Below are positions 21,000 to 33,051 of a DNA stretch of 64,000 bases, one piece after another. Every line of letters begins with the position of its first letter. Positions within the stretch are counted from its first letter, which is position 1. The stretch is taken from NCBI GenBank assembly GCA_002794775.1, contig NBAY01000004.1:1488001-1552000 (forward strand), given 5' to 3'. A model generated the notes under the pieces. It saw only the letters and a list, made by a program, of their open reading frames with translations, made no database searches and was not told the DNA's origin. Both the position numbers and the translations under genes were made by a program. Source of the stretch: Porodaedalea pini. Its lineage: Eukaryota; Basidiomycota; Agaricomycetes; Hymenochaetales; Hymenochaetaceae.

Positions 21000-23900
21000 A
21001 TGGAGTCGTTGGTGAGGAATGTTGAGTTTTCATGGAGCGCCAGGATGTTTTTGATAGAATTCAGCGATCACCTCTTTTGTGTTCTCGCTGAAGTCCATCT
21101 CAGGCTGCCAAGTTGGTTCATTGTACCCGACCCACTTGACGAGGTACTGCAGTTTTCCTCAGTGCAGACGTGAGTCGATGACCTTCTCGACCTCGTATTC
21201 TTCCTCATTATCGATGATGTCTGGCAGTGGTGGGGTGGCTGTCTCTGGCTTTTGAAGGATTGTTTGACAGCGGGTTTCAACAGGGCTTCATTGAAGACTG
21301 GGTGGACTTTCTTCCATCGCTTCAGGAGTTTGAGCTTGTACGCGCTCGCTCCTACCTTGTCAATGACGTCAAAGGGGCCATACCACTTGTCAGCAAGCTT
21401 CTTTGTTGGTGAGTCTGTGCTGATGTTTTGCCCATCAAGGAAGACCTTGTCTCCAGTCTTATACTCCACCGGAGTTCCTGCTGTCCGATCATGGTAGCGT
21501 TTCATATCCTCCACTGCCTTGATCAGATTTTCCTTTATGATGTGATGCATTTCCTTAATGTGCTTCATGAATTCTTCTGCTAGCATGTTGGCAGAGGAGG
21601 TTCATGTCATGTCGAAGCTCAAAGGATGGCGTCCTGTATTCACATAGAAAGGGAACATCTTAGTTGCTGAGTGTTCGTGGTTGTTGTACGTGAACTCTGC
21701 CAGTGGTAGCCAGTCCTTCCAGTCCAATTGCCTATGATCCATGAAGAGTCAAAGGTACTGTTTGAGTTCTTGGTTGACGCATTCCATTTGACCATCCATC
21801 TGTGGGTGATACACCATTGACGGGTTGCCTTCAATGTGTAGGAGCTTGTACAGCTCCTTCATCATCGAAGCATCAAATTGTGTTCCCCGGTCATGGATGA
21901 TCTTCTTTGGCAAGCCGTGGAGGTGGAAGACGTGGTCGCAGTACAATTGGGCCATGCCTTCTGCTGACAACTTCATCGTCATCAGAATTGCATGCATCTG
22001 CTTCGAGAACCTGTCCACAAAGACACAGATTGCATTATGCCCTTTCAAGTCCGGGAGCTCTCTGATAAGGTCAACCGTGATGATTTCCCAAGGGCCTTCA
22101 GGGACTGCATTTGGATGGAGTGGTTTTGACCTTGATGTTCTCAGAGCTTTTGTTCACTGACAGTGATCACATCCTTGAACATATGCTTGAACATCGGAGA
22201 ACATCGACACCCACCAGAAGTCTCGCCTGATCAGTTCTACCGTTTTTGACACTCCTGGATGTCCAGCCAATACTAAGTCATGACACTCCCGCAATATGGT
22301 CTCCTTCATCATCAACGGCACGTATACCTTGCCTTTCATCTGTCACAACCCGTTGACCTCTGTCATGCCCATCGGCCTCTCCGACTCATCCTGCGCCCTT
22401 TGCGCTTCACCCACTTGGTCCAACACTTCATCACAAGACGTTCTCACCACCCCATGATTCAACCACTTCTCCTTGATGAACATGACACCGTCATTGTCAT
22501 CCTTGCCCTCATCATAGCCCGCCTTGCGTGACAGCAGGTCCGCCTTGCCCATGGTCTTTCCCGACTTATGCTTGAGGTGGAAGTTGAATTCTTCAAGTTC
22601 CGTTTGCCAGTGAGCTTGACAATAGCTCAGCTTTTGCACTGACTTGAAGTAGGTGAGGTTGGCATGGTCGGACCAGATTTCGATCTTGTAGTGGGTGCCG
22701 AGGAGGTACTGTCACCATTCCTTAAGTGCCAAAACAATCATGAGCATCTCCTTGTTGTAGATCTCATAGTTTCATTCCGCTGGCAGGAGCACCTCTGACC
22801 TGTAGGCGACTACTCTCCACTTGCCTTCCTGCTTCTGCAACAGCACACCTCCAAGCGCAAAGTTCGACGAGTCCACTTCAATGTGGAAAGGGCCCTCGTC
22901 ATTGGCAATAGCTAGGACTGGAGGTGAGCAGAGACGTCGTCTCAGCTCCTCGAATGCTTCCTGCTGTTCGGTCTCCCATACCCAGTCCTTTTTGCCTGTC
23001 AGCAATGTTAACAGGTGGACTACCTTGCTGTAGTCCTTGATGAATCATCGCAGCCAGTTGCCCATGCCTAGGAACTGTTGCAGCTGTTTAACATTTCATG
23101 GGATGGGCCAGTCTGCGATCGCCTCCATCTTTGCTGGGTCAGCCTTGATCTCGCCATTGCTGACGATGTGGCTGAGGTATTTTACAACCTTGGCGTTGAA
23201 TTCGCATTTTTCTGGTTTCAGGTACAGGCCATTTTCTCACAGGATCTGAAGGACATGCCTCAATGTCTTGATATGTTCCTTGAGAGTCTGTGAGAGGATC
23301 AGGATGTTGTCGAGGTAGACGATGATCAGGTTATTGTAGATCAGTCCCTTGAAAATGTGGTTGACAAAAGCCTGGAATGTCGCCAGTGCATTGCAGAGAC
23401 CAAAAAACATGACTGTTGGTTCAAAGAGACCCATGTTCGTGTGGAAAGCTGCCTTCCACTCATCACCCTTACAGATCCAGACATTGTAGTACCCCCAACA
23501 AAGGTCAAGCTCGGTGATGTATTTTGCCTTCTTGACCTTGTCGACGAGTTTGTTGATAAGAGGGAGAGGATACTTGTTCTTGATCGTGCCATCATTGAGC
23601 TTACAGTAGTCCTGGATCAGGTGCAGTGATTTGTCGGCCTTCTTTATGAAGAAGAAGGGAGACACCATGGGGGATATCAACCATCAGATATGACCGGACT
23701 TCAGGTTCTCATTGAGGAAGTCCTTGAGCAACTGCTGCTCAGTTGGCATGAGTGGGTAGATCTTGCAGTTGCTAGGTTTGAAGTCGGGCTTCAAATCGAT
23801 GACGTGGTCCCAGGGTCGATGTTCTGGTAGCTTCTTGAACCCTTTTTCACTGAAGATGTCAGCAAAGTCATTGAGGTATGCAGGCCAGGATGCCTTGTCC

Positions 23901-25612
23901 ATTTGCACCTCATTCACCCTCCTCATTTCTCCCACCACCTCCTTCTCAATCACGCATTCATCTGGGCAGTGGGTGAATTCAAGTGTCCCTGTCTTCCAGT
24001 CGACCTCAGGGTTGTGATGCCTAAGCCAGTCATATCCCAGGAATATATTCGACAATGCGAGGGATGTTACCGCAAGGATGATCCTTTCCTTGTGGTGACT
24101 GATTATGGGTTCAACGTTGACGTATTCTTGGATCAACCTGGCCTCATTGTGCGTGCCATCAGCATTAAGCACCACAAGGGGTCGAATGTAGCGCTTTGTT
24201 TCCAACCCATACTTCTCGACAAACCTTATGTCGATACAGGATCCTATGCACCCCGATGATAATGCTGAGTTCCGGTTGTTAGTAAAAGGGAATCAGACAA
24301 TTGAGTTTGAGGGAGATGTGTCTAGTGGGTCAATACCCTCATTCCAGTCGAGTTCTGTGGGTTCCGGATCGAAGGATTTGAGTTGCATACATTCCAGCGT
24401 GTCAGGGGCAATGGAATCAGCAGAGCGCACTAGTAGGGAAGCATTCAAAGCGTAGTGCTGACGGAGTGCTCGAGATGTGTGGGGGATCATTGGTGGCTGT
24501 GTCAGAAGACGCAGAGGCATGCTAACACTAGTGTGACTTCTCGGGGTAGGATTGTCCTCAGAATGGACGGCTGGTCCCTGTGCTTAACAGGATGTCATCT
24601 GGAATGCCAGGGGGCGAGGCAATGTATGGAACTAAATCAGAAGATAAAAGACGAGAGGGGGGTGAGGTCAAGGTAACAAGAACGAAGTGGAAACAAGGCA
24701 AAGATGGAATAGATGGAACGAGTGCAACAAGCGCAACGCAAATAAAACAAAGTTGAGGTGAGCGATTCGAGTCACTAAGGCACTGAAGTGTTCCTAGAGA
24801 CCGTCCTGAGAGATATCACACAAAGTTAGGCATTGAAACTCGGGGGTGGAATTGCTGTCCTATCTACAACATTTGGCACTCTATAAATACTAAACAAGTG
24901 TCCTGCGTAAACATGAAAGGCAAAATAAAATAAGACAAGTCCTCTATTGTCCTACCACTGAGCCTCCTGAGTGTTCCTTTGAGCGGCTCCACGATCCAAA
25001 CTACTGAAAGGCGGGGACAGTGCATGTTGACTTGGCATAGCGTCGGTGAGCTTCGGGATCCTTTGTACGGAGCCAGAACGACCAATGCCAGGCTGGTGCA
25101 TGTTTGTTAGACAAAGGCAAATGAATGAACCTTTGGCAGGGTCGAGAGGACACGCACACAGATAAGTGCACCGGGGTCAGTCCGAGTAGCTGATGCGTGC
25201 GATCTGGTCATTGCATGCATTCTGTGTTTGGGTAATCACTGCCGATCCGGGTGTACCACTTTGCTCGATTGCCGAGTTGAGGCTCTTCGACTTTGTGATG
25301 TACATCATGTGTGTTCCACTTGTTCTGTGCCCAACAAACTGGTTGGTGTTACACCAAATCCACGAGAGCATGAGCGTCCACCTCTCTCATCTCCCCCGCC
25401 ACACTGTGCCTGATGTTCAGGAGGAGGTCCAGCTGGCATCTGCCAGTTCCCCTCATGAACAGCTGCTCGTGTTCCTCATTCTCATTCACACTGGTGGGGA
25501 CTTTGTGATCAGGAAAACCATCGACATCATTTGCATCTATGTGTTGTACAGATGGTTGGTTATATTTTAGCGGATCCAGATTCGAAGTCCCTTGTTCTTC
25601 TTGGTCAGTCAC
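21000..25612 (-). pseudogene. Pol of B2, broken and interrupted by a solo LTR
   Basis: On the minus strand the protease starts near 25612 and is cut inside the catalytic ...LVD|SGC motif by the family-D LTR. It resumes at 24256 with SGCIGSC. RT with YLDN in place of YLDD lies near 23310, RNase H around 22640-23000, the integrase zinc finger and core around 21750-22340, and the chromodomain at about 21050-21200. Numerous stops, mostly TGA, break the frame. The YLDN change alters a metal-binding aspartate, so RT would be inactive even without stops. Confidence 0.85.
24257..25353 (-). repeat. Solo LTR of family D inside B2
   Basis: It is 1097 bp, TGTAACACC to ATTATCA on the minus strand, matching 41008-42102 and 51223-52285. 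The four-base flanks are CCGA (24253-24256) and CCAA (25354-25357), a duplication with one CpG transition. Removing it restores the B2 protease frame across D-S-G. No internal D sequence is present. Confidence 0.9.
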
Positions 25613-25620
25613 CCCAATGG

Positions 25621-26967
25621 CTATGCCTGACCACTCGCAAAATCCTGCGAATCAACAACCTCTTCGTCATTGTCTTCCTCCTCTACATAATCCTCCACTG
25701 TCATCCTCCAAGTGTCTATGACTTCCTCAAAGGCCGATTCCTTCATTGTGCCCAGCTCATCGGCGAGGAGATGACACTCGCCTGGTGCCATCATCTGCAG
25801 CATGCACTGCATGATCATCTTCCCTTGTGGGCACTTGTTTTTGAAGTGACCGAGCTGGCCACAGATCCAGCACACCCGTCGTCATTGTGCCTCGTTCATC
25901 GAGACGTCCATTGGCTGGCCAGCTCCTCTGAAGGTGATACCAGTTGCATCGCATTTGTCAATGTGGGAGGCTGCAATCTGATGGCAATCTGGGGGTGTCT
26001 GCTGTTGTTGCTGGCATGGTGGAAGTGGGAATGCACGACCTCACTGGATTGCGTGGATCTGTTGTTCACCCTGATTGATCTCGATTGCCTTCTTTTTCCA
26101 GGCATTGTATGTTGTCGGGACCGGCGTTGACCTCAGTACTCCATGGACCACCTCGATGTTCATTGCACGCTTCAGGCGGTCACAGATGATGCCGTCGTCT
26201 GTCAGCCCCACTCTTGTGATGACGATGTCAAGTTTCTGGAAGAACTCGTTGGTGGTGAGGCCCTTCTGAACCTTGGTTTGGAACTCCGCTAGCGCCTTTT
26301 CCTTCCAGTTTGGGTTGTCAAACAAGGCATCCAGGCATTCCTGGAACCTGGTCCAACTATCAGTGAAGGTTATGATGCCAGCTGTTGTTGATTCCTCCAC
26401 ATAGTTTTGTGCCCACGTCACTGCATTGCCACCCTTTAGGTAAGAGAGGGCAACATAGATCTTGCTTTCCGACGTGGGGTATCTGTTCAGGTTTGCAGAG
26501 ACAAAAAGGAGGACTTCGTGTTTGAAGTCCAGGTAGTCGTCACCACCAGTGAATTCACGTGGTCGGGCGATGTTGATATTGGGGGTCAGGGCGGCCCCTT
26601 GACCCACTGGGGTGTTTGCTGCAGCTGCAGTGAATGCACCTGTGACGATTGCTGTGATCTGCTCTAGCTGCTGTTGGCTGAAGCCTGTCGACATTGTTTT
26701 GGGCGTCGGCATCAAAGGTTCAGGTGGTGTCGGTGGTGATGAGTCCCTATGGGTTTCGCAGTATGGACCTGGGGTCAATGGTAACATCACAGTCGACGTT
26801 GATGGTGTGGGCGATGGGGGGACAGCTGGGGACCACCTGGCTCTTTTCCCTTCTGCTGTCGTCGAGTACCAGCATTTGTTGATATCGCTGTACCAGATCT
26901 CGTGTATGATGCCACTATTGTCAGTTGCGATGTAACTTGGTCGATCTGGGTCCCACCATGCTGACAA
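25621..26967 (-). pseudogene. Gag of B2, frameshifted
   Basis: The minus-strand frame from 26967 encodes an N terminus MSAWWDPDRPSYIATDN, the capsid-like domain and the basic linker. After a break near 26041-25900 the frame holding the zinc knuckle CWICGQLGHFKNKC continues to 25621. It supplies the probable true N terminus missing from B1 gag. Confidence 0.85.
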
Positions 26968-27404
26968 AGGGAGGGCTCAATGCTGTTCCTCAGTGATATC
27001 TATCTTGTCTAAGATGGCAGGGGAACAGGGATCAGTTGTTCGTTCAATCTAGGGTTATGCCAATGTTGAACTGGTTCATTGGCAAAGTTGATGACGAGGC
27101 AGTAGGAGCCAAGCGAGATAACAAATGATAGCATTGACGACACTTGTACTCATCTAGTTACCCACATCCATGTCAGATGCATGCTCCACCAGAGGCTAAC
27201 GTGGAGCGCCAGGGTCAGGAAAGATCAGTTGAGAAATTTATGTAATACACAAACGTCCGAGAACATCCAGGCAGGGTTGAGGGTTGTCGTTTAGGGGGTT
27301 TACATGTCAAGTCCATCGAGGGGAGTGCTCCTCTAGACTGAGTGAAGGCGAGTCAACAGTGACGACGTACGCTGGGGATGAGCCTGGGTGGGGTTCTGCT
27401 TTTA

Positions 27405-27835
27405 TGTTAGGCGGGAGTCCGGGAGACGACTCGGACTGGGCAGGCCTCGGCTGACTGTCGTCTGAGACATGCTATACTCGAGTGGGGACTTGGGACATGC
27501 TGTTCTCAGGCTAGGTTGTCACAGAGGTAAGAGGATTAATACAATATACTCTACTACAGGAGGGGGACATGGTCTCACCTAGGTCATCGTGGAGGTAAGA
27601 GGAAAAGCAGAACAGGTGTTCAGATGCGATTCCTCTTCCTTATATACAGCGATCACCTCATGAGAACTGGTTGCCCAATTATCTAAGATTATATAAAGGG
27701 AGCGGAATGGAACAAATGAAGGTCATATGAAAGGAGTGTGGGAAATGATTGAAAAGATGATTGATTATAATGAAAAAGGGCGACTAAAAGAAAAGAAGTG
27801 ATAAAAGGGGAAATAAAAGAGTTCGAGTCCTAACA
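27405..27835 (-). repeat. 5' LTR of B2
   Basis: It is 431 bp. The reverse complement of the self-priming 11-mer lies within it, and the matching primer site lies immediately inside the element. Confidence 0.93.
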
Positions 27836-28009
27836 TCAGCCAGGTCTTGTGTGTGGTTGATAAGGGTCATCTGTCTCAGAAAAATCTGCATTAATTCGCT
27901 GCACAGAATGAACTGAAATCCCAAGGTCGTGTGCAATTGACACATTTGGGACATGGTGTTTCTTCAGTTGCTTCACAGCACAAATTTTCATTGGTGTACA
28001 GACAACCAT
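27836..28009 (-). pseudogene. Tc1-like transposase, N-terminal piece
   Basis: It starts at an ATG at 28009 on the minus strand and encodes a helix-turn-helix (VSIAHDLGISVHSVQRI) typical of the Tc1 DNA-binding domain. It ends at the B2 target site. Confidence 0.8.
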
Positions 28010-28337
28010 CTTTTCAAACTGGTCAGCATGAATTGAGACAAAATACTCATGCCTTACTTACAGGTACTGTGAGTTTGTGAGTCATCATTAAGTGAAGAAA
28101 TGGTGCGAGGCGCACATTTGTTGTCTCAGCCTAATCGGGAAAGCAAGCTGTTACATAAAACTAGGGCACTTCCTCATGACATACTGAACAGAATGCTCTC
28201 AAATTTCACTCAAACATGTCAAACATAGTGATGAACTATTTCAAATTTTTGGATGGATTTTCAATGCATTTTCAGGGTTCTATAAACAAAATACTGCTCA
28301 AAGAGGGGAGGTGACAGTATTTTCACTCACTACTGTA

Positions 28338-28500
28338 GAATTGACCAGGTTGAAACTAAGAGATAAGTATAGGAGAACTACCTATTTATATATCCCATTG
28401 TGGCTGCACATAGATCAGAGAAACTACTACTATAGATAGTAAGGAACAGAATGTCACAGAATGTCATAGAACATGTGAAAAAATCACTCATAAATGTAGA
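28338..28500 (-). repeat. Family-A LTR, right part, split by the Tc1-like element
   Basis: It continues the LTR begun at 12263-12416 and carries a TATA region in reverse orientation. Similarity to other family-A LTRs fades after about 28480, so the right limit is approximate. Confidence 0.7.
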
Positions 28501-28754
28501 TCTAGGATTGACAGATTAGCATATCAGATATAGCAAGATCAACATCCTGCAACCAATCATGCAGAATCCATAGAAACACCTAGAACAGGCAAGACAAGCA
28601 TATCCATTCAAGGACAGAGAAGTTACACTACAATGTCACAAATGCAGACAAGCCTGTGAACTACAAGAGACCTTACAATTCACAGTATTTTATCATTATG
28701 GGAGAACAGTAGACTATGTACTACATACAAGTCACAGTAAGTTGATAAACATGT
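28501..28754. other. Unassigned stretch between repeats
   Basis: It is AT-rich. A short plus-strand frame near 28630-28740 contains a CxxC pair, but I cannot tie it to a family. Confidence 0.3.
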
Positions 28755-29338
28755 TGTTAGGCAGAAGTTTGGGCAGGATCTCAAACTAGGCAGGCTTTGG
28801 CTGACTGTCATCTGGGACATACTATAACTCAAGCAGGGACTCAGGACATGTTTTACTCAGGCTAGGTTGTCACAGAGGTAAGAGGAAAAGCAGAACAAGG
28901 AGTTCAAACACTTTCCCCTACCTTATAAGTGAACAACTATGAGATAATATTATCTAAGAACTGAGTAGTTTATGTCGTGAGCATCGAGAATGTTGTGGAT
29001 AATGTAAGCATGGGAAATGATTGGAAAGGTGTGTTAAATATAATGAAAAGAAGCAAATAAAAGAAAAGAAATAGTAAAAGGAAAAGTAAGATTAAAAGGG
29101 AAAAGTTCAAGTCCTGACATTACCCTCCCTTCAAGGTTGGGTATCTCAACCAACTGTAACCATAGTCTTCTAGTTCAGTGTCAACAAAGATTGGACAAAG
29201 ATGTTGAGAAGAGATATTGAGTTTTTGAGGAGCGCTGGGGTGTTTCTGATAGAAATTAGTGATCACCTCCTTTGCATTCTCACTAAAGTCTATCTCAAGC
29301 TGCTAGGTTGGTTTGTTGTATCTGACCCACTTGATGAG
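28755..29338 (-). mobile_element. Family-B fragment: LTR and 3' end of pol
   Basis: The LTR is 28755-29119 (365 bp, TGTTAGG to CTGACA). It is followed on the minus strand by a polypurine tract and the last part of the chromodomain region. At 29338 the sequence is cut by a family-A LTR. The rest of this copy is absent. Confidence 0.85.
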
Positions 29339-30330
29339 TGTCAGTAATAGACTATGGATAGCTCAAAGAAGTAACTGGGTCACACAGAACTTAGTCAGAG
29401 GAAAAGAGGATAGAGAAAATAATAAGCTAGGAGGAGCTGATGCAGTATAAGGATAAGGGATAGCTTCTGGATGTAGCCAGATAGAATTGACTAGGTTGAA
29501 ACTAGAAAATAAGTATAGGGACACTACCTACTTATATACTCTTCTGAGGCTGTGCACAGATTAGGGATTTAGCTACTACATATGAATAGATGAAAGAAAG
29601 TTATAGAACATCATAGAACAATAGTGGCATAGGATCAGTCAGTGAGTAATAAGAGTATAAGAAAGGGCATAATGGATGTGAGTAAGCTGAGATAAGTGTG
29701 ATTAGTAATGATGAATAAGATAAGATATGATAAGATAAAGGAAAATGATAAGAAAATAAAAATAATTAAATTGTCCCTAACATGACCCTCTCCTTTAAGG
29801 TGAGCATCCCAATCACCCATGTTCCCTGCCCTGGAACTTACTAGCCCACCACTGTGCCACTCCTTCCTGTACTTCAGGCTCTGTCATCTCAAACCTAGGT
29901 CAGAATAGCATTTGTGACATTTCCAAGGTGTTGAGAGTATGAGGAGCACTGAGGTTTGATTTGTAGAACTCATTGATGGCCTTCTGAGAGTTCATCAAAT
30001 TCTCAAGCAGCTCCCAAGTGCATTCTTCATTTGGATATCCCTTCCAGTGTACAAGGTATTTGAGCTTTCCCCACACCAGCTTGGAGTCAATAATTTTCTC
30101 AACCTCATATTTCAGCATATTGTCAATGATATCAGGTAGAGGTGAAGGATCACATTTCTATAAAGCATACTGGGGTTCAATGTAGAGGGAGAGGAGTACT
30201 TCATTGAAAACTGAATAGACCTTCTTCCATGTGTAGAGAAGTTTAAGCCTATATGCTGACATGCCAATTTTCTTTTCAATGACAAAGAGTCCATATCGCT
30301 TGTCTCCTAGCTTCTTCATAGGGTGGTATC
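29339..30330 (-). mobile_element. Family-A fragment: LTR and chromodomain end of pol
   Basis: The LTR is 29339-29782 (444 bp). On the minus strand the chromodomain frame lies at 29900-30118 (LVHWKGYPNEECTWE), and the preceding integrase C terminus is in another frame up to about 30326. There the large repeat C begins. The 5' two-thirds of the element is missing. Confidence 0.88.
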
Positions 30331-30334
30331 ATGA

Positions 30335-31779
30335 TGTAGACTCTTTTGTGGACTGAACGGTTGACTCAAGGGCAAATTTATGTTCTTCCTAAGGGAGACT
30401 GTGGTAACTCAATAGTTGAGGAAGGACAATCAAATAGAATTAGAGTGATCAAATGTTCGAGACGGCAGCTCTACTGGTCCAGAGGCTTTACCAAAGCACT
30501 CAAATCTATCAGGATCAAGCTTGCAATGTAGACTCTATAACTAGAGTGATGGAAATCTGAAGCTGGGGTAGGTGTAGAGTGGTAACAAGCTTCCCTGAGT
30601 GATTCAAATGTGTGGTTAGTACTTGTCAAGTGTTCAAATGCACTTGAAATGCACTCAAAACCTTCCGCACATATTCCAACATGCTCAAGCAGCTTCTCAG
30701 TAGGTAATAAATATGTGATGTGGTGGAGATAGATAGGTGTGATGCTCTGGTTGAGTGTGCCAGGCACTTGAAGCCTTGGGATACCAATTTCAAGTATATG
30801 TGGTGAATCAAATGCACTGTTCAAGCAGTTGAGGAAGCTTGGTAGGACTGAGTAGAGATGATCTGAAGGTGTGAATGACTTATTAGATTTGGGGTGTGTG
30901 CTGTGGACTAAACTGGGGCTGTGTTCCCTTCTAGAACAAGTACAAAGGTGTGCACTATTTATACTCTAGGTGAAATGAGCTTGGTACCAAAAGTCGAGTG
31001 TATATACAAAGGTAGAGGAGTGTGTGCAGTGTGTGTCCAAGTCAGAATAGTCATGTGTTAGGGATGGAATGACTTGAGAACATGATAAATCATGAACTTG
31101 AAGGGGAATAATAGTTTGACATCAATGAAAAGACCAATGAAAACTAAGAAACTTATCATATGTGCTTCAAACAACTCTATTTGAACATCCCCAAGCATCC
31201 CCAAGGGTGTGATGGTGACACATGTGCATCATAAGAGTGATTGACAATGATAAATAACACTCAAACCACATGGAGAACATGAGGAACAATAGAATCTGGT
31301 TGTTTGAGCATAATTCATTGAGCAGTGATCGCTCAAGGCCTGTTCAAGCAACCCATGCTCAAATCCAATGCTTTCCCTGACCCCAATCGCATGATCTGGC
31401 TGCATTGCAAGTGTTCAAGCAAGTAAATGTAAAATGAAAAGAGTGCTTGAGTGCATATATAGTAGGATATGGGATGAATATAAAGGAAATGAAGCATTTG
31501 AGTGTGAATAGGAAGTGGTATAAGTGATTGAATGGGTGTATGAAGGCATTCAAATGTATTTCTGAGGTCACTAATAGATAAAATGAAAGTTTCAAAGGTA
31601 TACTGACACTCAAATGGGTGAGTGTGACCATTCAAGCACATGAAATGTGAAGTATAAGATAGAAAGTGATGAAACAAAGTGCTTGACTGTGTTTATGGGA
31701 TTTGTATCTGTATATTATAATAAATAAAGTGGGTGGTATACTGGGATGGCTGACGCTTAAGTATGAATCAAGCACTACA
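30335..31779 (-). repeat. Large LTR-like repeat C, minus copy
   Basis: It is 1445 bp with TGTAG/CTACA termini, the inverted counterpart of 33052-34486. Just outside its start the minus strand reads CCAAGGAGA, the same string that precedes the 3' LTR of D1, suggesting a polypurine tract and so an LTR. It has a TATAAAT-like box on the minus strand near 30965. No target duplication is visible. Similarity to the plus copy continues about 9 bp past the CTACA end. Confidence 0.7.
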
Positions 31780-33051
31780 TCTCCTTGGGGGACCCCCCAA
31801 AAAAGTAGTTTGTGTGGGAGAAAGGGGAACAGAAAAGGTGTTGAAGAAAAGGTGTTAAAGAGGAAGAGACATAACTAGAGGAGCCATGGCAGCAAGCACT
31901 GTCTCTAGTTGGCAGGTGTGAGCCTGAAGAGGTGCTCTCACACAGGGCACATAGTCCAGGTGCCAAGGAAGGACAGCAATTGACATGAGAGTGTAGTAAC
32001 AGGTGTGGTGGCAAGCAGGCTTGATACAGTTCAAGGCAAGTTCGCTGGCAACATAGTGTAGTTCACCGATGACAGCATGAGATGGGATGTGGTTGGAAAG
32101 GTGAAGTCATTAAAAGAGGATATGAGTGGCAGCATTGATCATAAGTCCATGCTTGAAGAGACCCTGCCATTGTTGTTTGTGTACTCCTGTGTGGTGGAGG
32201 AGGTCATTGACCATCAGCAAGCAGCCATACTTATCATTGAAGGTAATAATGAAGTGGATGAGCCAGTGGTGGACATTGGCAAGGTTGTCTGAGGCACACA
32301 GGTGAGAGACAACATCTGGGACTGAATGGTGAGAGCCAGACAATAAGACCTGAGAGTGCCTAGGCGAGTGGTGCATGGTCAATGAGAGTGAATGAATGTT
32401 CAAAAGGTAGAAAATGTGACAAAAGAGATGAAGAAAGAAGAGAGTAGGATCAGAGATGGAGAATATAGAAAGAAAAACTACTCTCCCCCTTCAAAGGTGG
32501 GAAAGTGAAGTTTAAGTAGTAGATATGAAACAGATTATGTGAGAGGAATGATAAGGCCAAAAGGGGTACTGGAGATGGAGAATGGAGAGACTTCGAGAAA
32601 AGGAGAAAAGGAATGAGGGGACTAATAAGACGTAATGATGGTATATGAGGCAGAATGATAGAGGGGTGATATGAGAGATTAATTAGAAAGGTATTCAAGC
32701 TTGCCATCATCAAGGGATGAGAGAGGGCTAGGTAACTGGTGTGAAGCAGTTAGATCAAGTGTGCATTTGAAGTCAGAGAACAGGTTGGATAAGATGAGCC
32801 ATTGGACCTGGCAATCCAGTTGTGCGGTGGAATTGCAGAGTATGACATCAAGAGCAACCACTTGTTCATTTAGTTCAGAAAGCAGTTTGTGGGTGCATTG
32901 GATGTGTTCAAAGATCAAAAGATTGACGTGTTTATACAAGATGGACACAGATTCAGCAGCCTGAATGGACAGGTAAGTATCCTTGAGTTCTTGGCGGAGA
33001 GTGTTGAGCTGTGTATAGGTCTGTATAGCGTGCTTGATAGACTCGACACAG
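31780..33051 (-). other. Spacer between inverted C repeats, unrecognised minus-strand frames
   Basis: Several minus-strand stretches look protein-like: 32679-33051 (about 125 residues, helical, leucine-rich, beginning at the repeat boundary), 32110-32330, and about 31860-32070. They are in different frames and broken. I recognise no domain. If the minus C copy is a 3' LTR, these would be the remains of its internal region in sense orientation. Confidence 0.35.

Larger units (their letters stand above)
20492..27835 (-). mobile_element. Ty3/gypsy LTR retrotransposon B2, inserted in the Tc1-like transposase
   Basis: The LTRs are 20492-20922 and 27405-27835 (both 431 bp). On the minus strand the order is LTR, AAAAGCAGAAC primer site (just left of 27405), gag, pol, G-rich polypurine tract (about 20923-20936), LTR. 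The flanks are TCGGC (20487-20491) and TCAGC (27836-27840), a 5-bp duplication differing at one CpG. Its protease region carries a family-D solo LTR (24257-25353). Confidence 0.93.
12417..28335 (-). mobile_element. Tc1/mariner-like transposon, host of two nested retrotransposons
   Basis: The terminal inverted repeats are CAGTAGCATGCGAAAATTCT at 12417 and, on the other strand, CAGTAGTGAGTGAAAATACT ending at 28335. TA dinucleotides at 12415-12416 and 28336-28337 are the target duplication. The transposase is in three minus-strand pieces (27836-28009, 20066-20491, 12680-13105) that join across A1 and B2. Without the two insertions the element is about 1.6 kb, the normal Tc1 size. Confidence 0.92.
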
